A stretch of 64,000 nucleotides of DNA from Prostheceraeus crozeri (lineage: Eukaryota > Platyhelminthes > Polycladida > Euryleptidae), in NCBI GenBank assembly GCA_907163375.1, contig CAJQUW010011017.1, positions 496,001 through 560,000 on the forward strand. Reading direction: 5' to 3'. The translations under genes and the position numbers were made by a program. Positions 1 to 11,900 of the stretch are shown here, piece after piece. The first letter of the stretch is position 1, and every line of letters begins with the position of its first letter. Below the pieces are notes generated by a model. It saw only the letters and a list, made by a program, of their open reading frames with translations. It made no database searches and had not been told where the DNA came from.

Positions 1-191
1 TCATGCACAAAAATTGTCCACGATGCTTTCAGATAATCATGGAATGATGCAAAGCCAATTTTGTATCACTTGTCATACGCCTGAAAAGTGTAAGACTTAC
101 GCCTCTGTGAGTGCGTGGGCATGCATCTAGATTATAATTACAGTGCACCGATACTTCTCTTTTATCCGAAAGGAAAAGAAGTAAATATTGC

Positions 192-424
192 CAGCGTTGT
201 GGCCTTGTGGTAGAGTGTTTGCTCTCCGTCCACGAGACCTTGGTTCAAACCTTGGTCGGGTCAAACCTAAGACTTTTTAAATAGGTACACTCTGAATTCT
301 TGCTAAACACTCAGCACAAAAAGAATGAGGGTGTGATAAATGACAACTCGGACACAGGGAAGAGAGGCTCCGTGCCTGATGTGCCTCCGAGTCGAGTATA
401 AACAACGTTAATTAATTAATTTTA
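192..424 (+). repeat. tRNA-derived SINE, family B, copy 1
   Basis: The tRNA-like head holds an A-box-like GTGGCCTTGTGGTAGAGTG and a B-box-like GGTTCAAACC. A body containing AACACTCAGCACAAAAA and GACAACTCGG follows, ending in an AT-rich tail (TTAATTAATTAATTTTAT). It matches 18450-18672 over its whole length with scattered substitutions. It lies in the intron downstream of exon 447-1410. A tRNA gene is unlikely because the head does not fold well. Confidence 0.75.
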
Positions 425-446
425 TTGCTAAATATCAACCAATTAC

Positions 447-1410
447 CTGTTCGTGTTGAAAACGATGTTGCAGGCTGACTAAGCGCCGACTCATTTCATC
501 ACCTTGTTGTTTCAGATTTGGCAAAACTTTGGCATTGAGATGATAGGCTTGCGCATGGATGATTTGATTCACCAGTCGTCGACTGGACTCTAACGTATCC
601 AATCGTCTGAGGAAGCCGCCGCGATGGAGGAGAGTGGGAACATGAAGAGAGCGGTCAGTATGAATGAGACAGAAAAATGTCAACAAGGCCATGCCCGCGG
701 TCACTACAACTGCGAGATAATGGACGGTAAAGAAACACGATTGCCGCATGGACGTCAGACATGGAACGGCATCGTCCTCAGGGGAAGGAATGGAGAGCCC
801 CGAAGCAGCTCCCTGAGCATCAGCAGCGTCTGGATTCCGCGTCAAACCTGCATCGCGAATAAATTCGTTGGGAATTTGCTGAGATGGCCCCAAGTGCTGT
901 TGGAGCAGTTGGATGTTGCAATGAGCATGCTGATTGGCTGTGGCTGTGGGAGTAGACTCTCTGGAGGTCAACAGGGTGTTGACAGAGGCGAATGATGTGG
1001 CAGAGGTGCTGTGAGTGATGGAAACAAGCTCAGCTTCGGTCAGCCGAACACGACGGCCAGTGTAGAGCACACGGGCAGTTCGATATGTGTGATAAAATCG
1101 ATAAAGAACAATGACAAGGTCGAGCACAAAAAGATACAATCGAATTGAGATGATGCGAGAGTCAAAGGTCAACTCTTTGGAATGCGATGTGGAATCTTCC
1201 TTGTTGGGGATTTGCTCTCTATTGGAGCCGAAGACTTGATCAGTTGGACTACGCAACGGTTGATCATCTGGAGTGCTGAAGAATCGTTTGGAATGTGACA
1301 TGGAGAGAGATTGATGATCATTTGATTGCTGACTTCGCCACAGTGGAAGTGGTTTGTTCTTTGGAACTTGAGGAAGCTTGTTGGGAGGTTTTGGGAATGC
1401 TCTGTCCAGG
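447..1410 (-). CDS. Internal exon of the same membrane-protein gene (downstream exon)
   Basis: Minus-strand exon of 964 nt: one base completing a codon plus 321 codons. The acceptor is TTGTTTCTCCTTGCAG above 1410 and the donor CAG|GTAATT sits at 447/446. The frame stays open 5' of the ATG at 1301, back to the acceptor, so that ATG is not the start. Features by residue: 1-85 is Pro/Ser-rich and polar; a membrane segment at about 88-106 (IRLYLFVLDLVIVLYRF) is followed by Arg-rich HTYRTARVLYTGRRVR; then a roughly 118-residue Ser/Thr/Gln-rich loop without sequons, expected to be cytosolic; a second membrane segment at about 226-250; and a charged helical tail 255-321. The entry phase matches the exit phase of the exon at 36789-38097 (AG + C = Ser), so the two probably belong to one transcript. 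Exon B ends in phase 0 and the protein continues to the left of the window. Confidence 0.83.
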
Positions 1411-1479
1411 CTGCAAGGAGAAACAATGAAGCAATGTGAATGTTGTCACACAGATTTATGTAAAAGGCTGTGAGTGAGT

Positions 1480-1930
1480 GAATCCATCCGAATCCACTCC
1501 CTATGAGAAAAACAGTCTAGGTTCAATCGATATAATCCATCCGAATCCACCCCCTATGAGAAAAACAGTACATATTGTTCAGAAAAACAGGCTAGGTTCA
1601 ATCGATATAATCCATCCGAATCCACCCCCTATGAGAAAAACAGAACATATTGTTCAGAAAAACAGGCTAGGTTCAATCGATATAATCCATCCGAATCCAC
1701 CCCCTATGAGAAAAACAGAACATATTGTTCAGAAAAACAGGCTAGGTTCAATCGATATAATCCATCCGAATCCACCCCCTATGAGAAAAACAGAACATAT
1801 TGTTCAGAAAAACAGGCTAGGTTCAATCGATATAATCCATCCGAATCCACCCCCTATGAGAAAAACAGAACATATTGTTCAGAAAAACAGACTAGGTTCG
1901 ATCGATATAATCCATCCGAATACTCCCACA
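1480..1930. repeat. 75 bp minisatellite, about 5.5 copies
   Basis: Units start at 1521, 1596, 1671, 1746, 1821 and 1896, exactly 75 bp apart, and are almost identical. A shortened copy at 1480-1520 and a diverging copy ending near 1930 bound the array. Because 75 is divisible by three, the plus strand carries a repetitive open frame (25-residue unit with IDIIHPNPPPMRK). There is no evidence that it is translated. The array begins only about 70 bp from the splice acceptor at 1411. Units are contiguous with no spacers. Confidence 0.95.
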
Positions 1931-1971
1931 CTGCTGTTATTCAACACAGTTGTTGCACAGAGCTAAATGAG

Positions 1972-2613
1972 TTCATTTTTAGAGATTGGAAAGAGCCAAG
2001 TAAATTGGTAGACTTTATCAATAATTGCTAATTAGTGCAATGTATTTCTCCTACTATCCATGGGTATCATCAGGCCGTAAGTGAATGATTTACAGAAAAA
2101 AAATTGAAATTCACATCAAGAGATATACAAAATATACAAAACTATGGAAAGAGAAGGAGCTATGCGGCAGGTAGTAAAGGGCTACATAATACCAATACCA
2201 TTTATAGTAAATGACCTGACAGGATCATTAATCCTATTACTATCATTATTATTTACAGTAACCCTGTCAGGTCATTTACTATAAATGCTATTGGTACTTT
2301 GTAACCCTTTACTACCTGCCGCATAGCTCATTCTCTTGCCATAGTTTTGCATATTTAAAATATGTCTAAAATACCCGTCGGATTTTAGAAATATTTCACA
2401 TGGTTATTTACATGCCTAAACCCTATCTGCCATGTAAGTCTCAAGTGGGGCATATTTTTTTCGATTATTTTTTATTTTGGTCACCTGTGCTTTAAATCAT
2501 TCACTTACTGCCTGATGATACCTGCGGATAATAGAAATATATTGCACGAGTTGGCAATTATTGATAAATTCTACCAATTTACTTGGCTCTTTCCAATCTC
2601 TAAAAATAAAATG
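1972..2613. mobile_element. Long fold-back (inverted-repeat) element
   Basis: The sequence from 1972 (TCATTTTTAGAGATTGGAAA) returns as its reverse complement ending at 2613. The pairing continues inward through the GAGCTATGCGGCAGGTAG / CTACCTGCCGCATAGCTC pair (about 2157-2176 and 2315-2332). It reaches a centre near 2245, flanked by ATGACCTGACAGG and CCTGTCAGGTCAT. Arms are about 300 bp, with moderate divergence and small gaps. No coding potential is visible. The GAGCTATGCGG word recurs as the terminal repeat of the element at 23911-24056. It is probably a non-autonomous DNA element; its superfamily is unclear. Confidence 0.8.
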
Positions 2614-2681
2614 ACTAGCCAAGGAATATTCCCAATAAGTAAGTTCAATTTCAGGAAATAGAGGGCTAGGAATATTGTTTT

Positions 2682-3037
2682 CCATGACTGCGGGAAGCCC
2701 AAAACGACGATCTTTGCGTATTACTTTATATACGAGGCCTTTCGGACGTCACCGACGACATCGTCAGGCACAGGAAAATGACAAAGTAACTCGACAATGT
2801 CTTGTGGAGTAGCAATCATGATCACATGACAGAAAATAGCGTCATTCAGAAAATAGCTTCAATTTTATTCTGAATGACGCTATTTTCTGTCATGTGATCA
2901 TGATTGCTACTCCACAAGACATTGTCGAGTTTCTTTGTCATTTTCCTGTGCCTGACGATGTCGTCGGTGACGTCCGAAAGGCCTCGTATATAAAGTAATA
3001 CGCAAAGATCGTCGCTTTGGGCTTCCCGCAGTCATGG
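2682..3037. mobile_element. Near-perfect 356 bp palindrome (170 bp arms, 16 bp loop)
   Basis: The left arm 2682-2851 and right arm 2868-3037 are reverse complements with only a few mismatches, around a 16 bp loop. Ends are CCATGACTGCGGGAAGC / GCTTCCCGCAGTCATGG. Each arm holds a TATA-like ACTTTATATACGAG word. The right arm also has CTGACGA followed 17 bases later by GAAAG, a hammerhead-like spacing. A 12 bp word, AGTAAGTTCAAT, occurs on both sides (2638-2649 and 3039-3050). The left copy lies 32 bp away from the palindrome, so it is not a simple target duplication. No protein is encoded. Confidence 0.9.
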
Positions 3038-3050
3038 AAGTAAGTTCAAT

Positions 3051-5328
3051 ATTGAAGAAAAAATATAGAATATACGAGTATAAACAAATGAAAAACAATA
3101 ACAAGAATCTTGTCAACGCTCCCACAGTTGGCAGTTAGAACCAAAGACTCTACTATCTTTAAGAATGTTCTACCAACCTCATAGCACCCAATACTCACAC
3201 CAGCTCATCACAAACTCTTCTCTTCGCTAGCCAGCGAATCCGCCTGCTCGGGAACTACTCGTACAATGGCCAACTGGGTCAGCTACAACACCAGAGCTCT
3301 CTCTTCTTACTCAGATAGTTCAGAAGTTCCTGCTAATGCACACAAGATTCCTTTCGGTGCATTTTGGTTCAATTTACGGTACTGAACGCAGTGAGCACGA
3401 TAGCAGAGACCATTTCCCCATAAATTCCCAAATTCTAAAGCGATAGTAGTAAGGAAGAAGCATTATAGTAAGGTATAATGAAAATACTATGAAACTCTTG
3501 GTTCGGAATCTGGTATTAGCTCACACGAACAGTAACTCTAGGATACCGCGCCGGACAAGAGAAGTGTTATGACAATTTTACATCTTTGTTATGTCGTCGT
3601 CTTCTGTGCTTCATTTTGACAAAAATGTCGAGGTAAATAAATCACACGTAACAAGTTATGAAGAATACGAAGGGTTTCAAATGAACATCCTTCCGAAGTT
3701 TAGGATAATGACAATCAAATAGAATGAAATGAAACGGAGATAAATACTTGGGGTCCTGAATCTATGTCAATGGCAGAATGTTCAATAAAAAGCGAATTTC
3801 TAATTAAAAACCGCAATGACTTTCTAATATTTACGAAGGGTCAGGACACGAACATTCTAGCCTTATCACTGTATAATGTTATCTTGATTCATTGGCATTA
3901 TTTTAAGTCAATCAATTGAAACAGAATATTACTCATTTCAGCAGTTCGGTCCGCCCTCTTTCCATGTCATGCAAGCACTGATGCCGACTAAGTTTGAAAA
4001 TTCTAAGGTGATTGTAATCTCTGTATTTTTGGTCGGTGAGCAACGGTGAACATCCACAACCGGTAAATCAATGCCTTTTCGAACTCGTGAATATTAATTT
4101 GACTTATTCAGACGCAGTATCTGTAGCAAGTACATAAGAATTCTAACTGTTCTGCACACTGTCAAGAAAATAAAGTGAAATAGGAGGATCCCTGATATTG
4201 TAACTCTAGATTTGGTAAAATTAGCTCCACAAGATTCCACAAAACAACAATGTTCATTTAATCTTCAACAACGGTGTCCATGCATTGCACACTAGTTTAG
4301 TAGGAGTAATAAAACCGTCCTTGCATCATTCTGTAAGTTATTCAGAATTGAGATTGAGAATAAACAGTTAAACACAGGATAACATAAGCAAGGTAATGTG
4401 CGTTTGAATTGTGTTCAAATTAAAATGATTAACTGAAGTAATATTCTTGTCCAGTGTTGCTTCGATGCCATGCAATTAAACCTTGTTATTACAGTCTTAT
4501 CATAAATAAACATCAAATATTTGATTACTTCACGTTTCAAGTCCTACGTCATTCATAATCCTGAAATAATAATCAAGATAATATAGAATTAATAACATCT
4601 AATCACATCCCATTCAATACTACATTGAAACCATTTCTACAACGAATGCACTCAGTTTTCCTGCATGATAAAAATGGACATGGAAATAAAATTAGCATCT
4701 GTACAAGTTTGAAGTCTTGTAAATCTTCGTCTTTAGTCAGAATGATAGAAAGTGGTTTCCTCGAAGACAATGCAAACTGTCTCTATTCCCCAGTCTAACA
4801 AAAGGTGTGTGAAGTTCTTTGACTAAAGAGACATAGAAATCCCAGATATCACAAGCCATGGACTTCCAAAAGTGGTACAGAATGCGAAGGAGTCACATAA
4901 TAGCTTGATAATGAAACACACACATTTCCAAAGGTAAAAGGAATCATAAGTGCGAAGTTGTAAAAAAAGTTAAACAGAAAGGAGGCGTTGCATGATGGAT
5001 TGAAAATGACAAAGTAATTTCAGAGGTGTCTACAAGTGCTGTCTGTACATATTGGGCCTACTATTCGGTTCGTGTTAGGATCATTGTGAAGTGATTTAAG
5101 AGCTTCTGTTGTTATCTGTTACAATGTATTCATGAAGCAAATGGGTCTTTGAGTTGGCGGCTTTATTCTGCTTTTCTCTCTCCTAATGTCGACTGAACTA
5201 ACTAGACATTTATCGCTTTATATTCTCGATTCACTTCATATGCTCGTCTTTTCAAGCTGTCTTGGCGAATAGACAAACGTAGGTCAAGAATATTCAGCAA
5301 AGAATCTTTTAAGTCATATGATCACAAT
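3051..5328. other. Intronic sequence with no recognised feature
   Basis: AT-rich unique-looking sequence. I see no convincing open frame, tRNA-like box pair or inverted repeat here. Confidence 0.6.
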
Positions 5329-5637
5329 TTGACAACAAAGGTCTGTCGCAGTATATTGATTATCTACAGAGATGATTGATGATATTGATGACAACTATTA
5401 ATGAAGCTGACAATAAGCTGTCGATATCACCTAGAGATGACTTCTGCCTTCACTCACATTCCTTTTGAACCGTCAGCGTGATTTAGTGAAGAAGGTGCGA
5501 CCTCGTCTCCACCGTGAAATTCGGTTCGATTCCCCCGAGTGCGGTCGGAGAATCAAGGGTGTTGGTGTCTTGTATTGACTTAATAATTGTCATTCTCTTT
5601 TTATATTCAATGTACTGCGACAGACCTTTGTTGTCAA
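5329..5637. mobile_element. MITE-like element with 25 bp terminal inverted repeats enclosing a SINE-like core
   Basis: Perfect 25 bp terminal repeats lie at 5329-5353 (begins TTGACAACAAAGG) and 5613-5637 (ends CCTTTGTTGTCAA). The interior at about 5465-5600 carries a tRNA-derived SINE of family A, with GTGCGACCTCG, a B box GGTTCGATTCC and GAGTGCGGTCGG. No clear target duplication was found. A transposon that captured a SINE, or a terminal repeat pair that arose around one, would both fit. Confidence 0.7.
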
Positions 5638-6214
5638 TCTACTATGTGACGTAGTCGTGTGACATGCTGTCTCGCCACAACATGAGTGCTGATAGTATTC
5701 TGCCAATAATAACAGGACAATAAGCTGTCGACATCTTCTGCCTTCACTCGCATTCCTTTTGAACCGTCAGCGTGGCCTAGTGAAGAAGGTGCGACCTCGT
5801 CTCCACCGCGGACTTCGGTTCGATTCCAAGGTCGGGCGAGTGCGGTCGGGGAATCAAAGGTGTTGGCGTCTTGTATTGACTTAATAATTGTCATTCTCTT
5901 TTTATATTCAATGTACTGCGACAGACCTTTGTTGTCAATCTACTATGTGACGTAGTCGTGTGACATGCTGTCTCGCCACAACATGAGTGCTGATAGTATT
6001 CTGCCAATAATAACAGGACAATAAGCTGTCGACATCTTCTGCCTTCACTCGCATTCCTTTTGAACCGTCAGCGTGGCCTAGTGAAGAAGGTGCGACCTCG
6101 TCTCCACCGCGGACTTCGGTTCGATTCCAAGGTCGGGCGAGTGCGGTCGGGGAATCAAAGGTGTTGGCGTCTTGTATTGACTTAATAGATGTCATTCTCT
6201 TTAGATATTCAATG
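5613..6214. repeat. Tandem duplication of a 301 bp MITE/SINE unit
   Basis: Two units (5613-5913 and 5914-6214) are virtually identical over about 270 bp, so the duplication is recent. Each begins with the right-hand terminal repeat of the element at 5329-5637, so neighbouring copies share one terminal repeat. Each contains a family A SINE core (about 5755-5885 and 6056-6186) with the B box GGTTCGATTCC. The final copy diverges before a closing terminal repeat. Confidence 0.9.
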
Positions 6215-8106
6215 GTCAGGAAGAATATCATGAGAAAATTTATCATAACGAAGAATCAACGTCCGCATTTGGTTACATTTCTAATGATACAATGATTCAA
6301 TTCAAGAAAATCGATACATCACAAACTGCTTAAAATCTCTCTCAATTATCAATTCTATTAACAGTTATTAAAAATACGTGGAGAGGGGTTTCATCAGAAA
6401 TATGATGTTCGAGTATTCTCGAATGACAATCTTCGTTCACAAGATGGAGAGAAAATGACAGTCTTAATCCATCAAAGGTAAGAAACAGATAACACTTTTT
6501 CACCACATGAGTCTTAAGTTATCAGCCAAGCTTTGAAACTAAAACAAAAGAGTGTTTATCGAAGACTCATTTTCATTTTCTCAGTAAATTCTTTGCTTGA
6601 GGAGTATCGATGGATCCGAGGAGTATAATTGCGAAATCTGACTTTGCTCGTCGATGGCAGAATTGAAGAGTGAAGAAGATATTCTCACAGCAACCCAAGA
6701 GGCAATATTTGTATTTGTTTGGAAACACAACATTTTCAATAGTTAGAAATTAATACCCTTGAAATCAATGAGTCATCTACAACTAATCATGTAAAATCAT
6801 CCGCCTCCAATCCGTTATTTGATACCTATGTTGGAAGAAAGCATTATGAAATGCGTTCTTCCGTTTTCTATTTTCTCTTCCTCTAATGCTTCACGGCCGA
6901 CAGCAAGTAATGAGCAAAAATGTGAGAATCAATTCTAACCGTTTCATCCAGGAAAACAAAACATCTACTGGTTTCACGAATCAATAGTTCAAATAATTCC
7001 ATGTTTTCATAGCCTAGAATGTAATCTGCTGTAAATTCCGTTTTTAAAATGTTGATTGTTTGTATTCTAATAACAATTCATGATGCTTAATAAGGCTTTA
7101 GTCAAAGTGGTAATTCACTGCCTATAACTGACAGTGCTTCTGAATTGCATTTTTGTCTGAATTAGTTCGTTCGTCAATGGCTACGAAGAAAAGTTATTTC
7201 TCATTAGAAATGTAATGAAATGGATGACGTGTAAATCACATGTTTTACCAAAGAAAATTATTCAAAGACAAAGTTCTTGCCGATTGTTTTCTTTTCAAGC
7301 TTTCAGGTGATTCACACTTCCTCAGGTGCAGCAAGTTTGGTAATAACTATCTAGATTGTCGAGAAGAAGGAAATATAAATTAGGGCAGCGGAATCCCACC
7401 ACGTCATACTCAGAACGGGAACTGAGCCCGGTGTAGTTGAATATTTCCAGCACGGGCAATCCCCACGATTTTCAAGTTCTATGGTCACCATTAGGCCCAT
7501 GTGCTGTAAGCTGGTAATCACTGGAATACAATTACAAATACAATTAGGATTCAATAATCAATTACCAGATTTCAGGCATCGCTCAAGATGTTTTCCTGTT
7601 TTGAGTAAAAGTACATGAGGATTCATAAGCTCATTGACAAAAACACATACTAAATGCAATTTCTAATGATCTTGTAAACAATTTACGTCGTATTTATTTT
7701 TCGTAATAAAAAAGATATTAGCGTTTTGTTTAATGATAGACATGATTGCAAACTGAACAAATTAGAGTTGATTGTGCAGCAGAATAAAGGAAAAGCGAAG
7801 TTTAAGAGGTCAACAAGGAAAAATAATCTTGAAGATCAGCGGATCAAGCTCAGCTCGGCTCGGTGAGTTCATTTTGCAGACGCAAGAATGACAAGGTGAA
7901 GCATGCTTTCATCAAATTGAGCTGATCTGACTGTTTGCGATTGTCTTGATAGATAAACTTAATAACTGGACACCTCCGCTCGGCCGGCCAGTACTGTCTG
8001 ATGGTCAGTCAAACAGTACCTCTCCCAGTACTCAAAGATGTTCCAAGATCCATGCCGCCTGAACATTGCTTTCCTTTCACCGCTTCCTCACAAGCAACTT
8101 TCAACA
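6215..8106. other. Intronic sequence with no recognised feature
   Basis: No exon-like open frame, repeat family member or RNA signature could be supported here. Confidence 0.6.
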
Positions 8107-8374
8107 CCTCCAGGCATAGAAATAAACTGTTTATCTGAAGTTGGCTAGAATGGAAACTGACTCAAGGTCGCGGCACATCCGGGGGAACCAAGTTGGGGCA
8201 TGAAGAACCAATTAAAAGCTTCGATTTACACATGTGACTGATTCTAACCCAATGATACAGACGTTGGCAGGTGCATCTAAGTGAAAATGCGTGCGATTTA
8301 TGTGCCGTTATTGTGCATTGCATGAAGCTTAATTTCCATTCTAGAGGTTTTATTGTTGTTTCTATGCCTCCAGG
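8107..8374. mobile_element. hAT-type MITE with exact 8 bp target duplication
   Basis: CCTCCAGG is repeated exactly at 8107-8114 and 8367-8374. Between them the element starts CATAGAAA and ends TTTCTATG. An 8 bp target duplication with short terminal inverted repeats is the signature of hAT-superfamily transposition. The interior (AAGGTCGCGGCACATCCGGG, AAATGCGTGCGATTTATG) is non-coding and matches 30615-30850. About 252 bp long without the duplications. Confidence 0.8.
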
Positions 8375-8439
8375 ACTAGATTGTGACATAGAAATTTCAT
8401 GATTTTGGCTCTTAACAAAGGATAGTTATATTTAGTCAC

Positions 8440-8912
8440 TGCCACAGAATTAGACAGGTCGTCTCTTTTTCTGTTTGACTAGAAAGGAAACATTGGAACA
8501 TGTAACGTTAATGACATGGCACAATCTGCTGACATAATACCATAGCAATCGAACAATAAGCAGCCAGTTCAACATTAAGCACGCCAAATTTTGCAAAGTT
8601 TCATTGACTGTTATCAACCGGGTCACAAAGCCAAGAGACACAGTCGATGTCAAATTCTACAGAGAAGTTTGTGAACGTTTTTATATGCGCCTGCTAACTT
8701 TTTTAAAAATGATCGGAGGGCCAGCAATATCGAGAAAACTTTTGCGCAATGATCTGAATTCTTTGAATATGAAGGAATCTTGGCGATCGGAGCATTTTCA
8801 AGGAAATCACATCAATCCGCAAGCGACGCACGACCATTTTTCCTATCTCTGCAAGGTATTAAAAATTTCTTTTTGCCCACTTAATAAGTTCCTGCATGTA
8901 CCACTGTTCTGA
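8440..8912 (+). repeat. Unclassified dispersed repeat, family F, copy 1
   Basis: The segment, most clearly 8684-8912, aligns with 12755-12978 in the same orientation at roughly 80-85% identity. Both include AATGATCTGAATTCTT and ATCCGCAAGCGACGCACGAC. A weaker match extends left to the AGAAAGGAA word near 8480 (12477 in copy 2). No terminal repeats or protein homology were recognised. It could be a UTR-like tail of a retroelement or an old DNA element. Confidence 0.7.
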
Positions 8913-11900
8913 ATCAGTCTGCACTTCTACCAAAGTGATGCGGTTAAACAATCTAATTCTGTGGTCACTGCACTATTAGTCAGTGTTCTGATATACGTTG
9001 AATCAGACTTACAATATCGCTATTGTTTCACAACGAGATGATGCAGGAATACAACTTTCGAGCAGTGGAATTAACTCTTTTCTTGCATCGGAACTCGCTT
9101 CCCAGAGCTCATAGAATTACTCAAGTCGACGGTGATCAGCCTGCGGCAGTCAAACCAACGTCACAAACTGCATATAAAAGGCATTCGAGACAGATTTTAT
9201 AAATCATAGAATTCGAAGCAGATGCTTCCACCTTTTTATAACTTTTGTCATCTATCATTGTCTTAATTTGCAGATCGTTGATAGAAGACGTTTAAATAGA
9301 CTTTGCGTACTTTCAGGTGAAGGTCAGCAGAACAATGCAATTTTGCACTGTCTCGCCAGTCCTCAGTGCATGAACTATCAGACAATGAAATTTGCAAAAG
9401 TATAATTGCTGATACTTGTGCATGATATTGTCTAAAGGAAATAGTACGCACTTATTTCACCTCAGGTTCAATCTCTTGAAGTTACGGTAACTAGCGACTA
9501 TAATTAGTGAATGATCTAGGTCGAGGTAAATACATTCTAATGCTTTCAAGTTATATTCTCTACATCCAAAAAGCACTGCGTAATAATGTCTTCAAATTCA
9601 GACATGAATCCAGTCTGCCATTAGGGAAAACAAAATTACCGAATGCGCTCCGCAAGTATTACTATTGTTTTTACTTGAATTGGCCAGATAGAGAACTCAA
9701 TGAGTTATACATCCATGTTTTCAAATTTGTCTAAAATCCGTAAAAATGAATCCAGTAGTTGATCATCCACTTTCAAAACATTATGCAAATCTGATAAGTA
9801 CTTTTTAGATTAGCGACGACTTTTGTATATGAGCAAAAAATATCTCTACGTGTGTCTGATGTTTGGTGACATTATATTCATTTCTACGGATAATAGACAA
9901 ATTTGAAAACGAGGTGGACAACGAATGATTTATGAGGCAATGATTTCTATTACCAAGATGGCTTGGTAACTTACACTGACGAAACACCTTTTGATGGAAT
10001 TTCCATTATTTGTGCTAAAATGGGCGGTAAGCTTGCGGGAATCAATGGTAAATACAGTGTTCCTATTCGCATTTCTCAAAAAAACAATTTATGCATCGGA
10101 AAAATATTCGAGCATTTTTCTAAATCTAGACTTTTTCTCTGTCGCTCATCCGTTCCAGCAAAAAACAAGACACATCAACACAGGACGCAAATAAATGGAC
10201 TTTTAATATATATGATACATGTAAATAAAATGAGGGGAAAGGATCAATGAGATACGAATCGCATTACCCACAAAAGTTAAAAAATCCTTCACAATGAAAT
10301 AGATAATTCTCGGCCATTGGGGCATTTTCTTTTGAAGAAGCTCGGCCATTCGTGCGTGAGTGAGATCACTGTAAATACTCATTCTAGCTGTCCATCATTT
10401 CACAACTTTCGACAATGAATTCAATGCAAAGCAGGCGACTAAGCGACATTTAAATAAACAAGTATCTATTGCATTGTACAGGAGTGCCGAAAGTCCTGAT
10501 TATGGAAGGATTTTGGCACATACAGCAAGATAGACTCAACTGAAACAAGAACATGTTCATCTACCCGCATTTTTAATCTTTTTATATGTGAACCCGCATG
10601 CTGGATTCCTCTCAGTTTGATCGGAACAAAAGCCTCGAAATTCCAGCGCAAGTTACGATTTCTCGGAAGAGTTACAATTAATACACAAGAAGCACTGCTG
10701 TCCTTCATGTTATAAGATCATTGTAAATTTCATCAACTATCAACTTTATTGCTAATCCGAGGATGTTAACTGTTCTATTTGTATTTCTTCTCAAAAACCT
10801 GTTTACATTTAATTTGAATCTCTCCTACAATAGGCGCTGACCATTTCTGTGGGTGACAGAGATGGTCCACTTTGAGAGGTAATTTATTGTATAATGCAGG
10901 AAATTCGGATCTGAATCTAATCCAATCCGACAATAATAAGATACAGATTTGAGTGATCTGGACAGACAAAGCAATCCGCATCCAACACCATCCCAATGCT
11001 CTTTCACAACTTTACTCAATAAACTCTGTAGTTAGCAAAACTAAACATTCAACCTCTCAGTACTTCTGAATCTCATGACTAGTCAAATACTGAGGCCGAA
11101 TTCCAACAATCGTGAATCCATGATGTGCAAATATTGCAATGAAGATCAAAATCAAGTACATGTGATGTTTCAACATTGACTCACTCAGCAGTAAACTACA
11201 TGATTTGATAGTCTGTTTCCGCTTCCGATTGGATTATCATTCAGAAGTATGGCCTCCTCTAAAGACAATATCTAATCGAGAAAATTGAGACAAACTTCAG
11301 AAACATTTTCTAAAAATTTTATGTTTTTGTGAACGCAAAGTGCAACTTGAAAGTGGAAATTGCATCGACTTGTGTAATTACTTGCACCTTACTACGTTGG
11401 AGAAAAACGTGAAATTCATGATATATTTTCCATGACGAAATGGTTCAGCGCTTGGCCTGATATTTGGTGTCGTGTAGTCAAGCCCGATCGTGCTATTGTG
11501 TATTGGCAAGACATCAAGATTGAAGAAATCAACGTCTTGGCAAATGGTGAGAAATTAGGCATTCGATTTCATCCCAAGGACTTAGCTGTCAATAACTGCG
11601 ATAAGTTGCATTTATGTGCTTCGCATGGCATGTCAATCTTCTTTAAACAGAGTACGCTTGAATTGTCGATAAACCGGTTTTACATTACATTTTGTTAATC
11701 ATAGCAATTGTTATCAGCAATTTCACACGTACAAAATGTCAGTGATAAAATGAAAGTAGTATGCCTAGCAAGCGATGTGAAAAATAGGAAATTACCAAAG
11801 CGCGCATTTATGGTCGCTGCTAATCATAAATTGTCACTATCCACTATTTAAAAACTATCTTGAACTAGTCGCTTTGCATCTAGCGGTGCTTTATATTGAA

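Noticed and set aside
435-1301. Independent gene starting at the ATG at 1301
   Set aside because: The frame stays open upstream to a strong splice acceptor at 1411, and the apparent end at 435 lies past a GTAATT donor. It is an internal exon.
1480-1930. CRISPR array
   Set aside because: The 75 bp units are contiguous and identical with no unique spacers, and the DNA is an animal intron.
1478-1966. 162-codon open frame with a 25-residue repeat
   Set aside because: It exists only because the minisatellite period is divisible by three and the units lack stops. It has no splice or promoter support and lies antisense to the host intron.
2682-3037. Functional hammerhead ribozyme in the palindrome arm
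   Set aside because: CUGACGA and GAAAG are present, but the bases between do not form a stem II in the right register.
5634-6246. Paired identical 86- and 103-codon minus-strand frames
   Set aside because: They arise from the tandem 301 bp MITE/SINE duplication and run through a SINE.
11432-11698. 88-codon open frame as a gene
   Set aside because: No recognisable domain, no splice sites and no second homologous copy. Its length is expected by chance in 35 kb.
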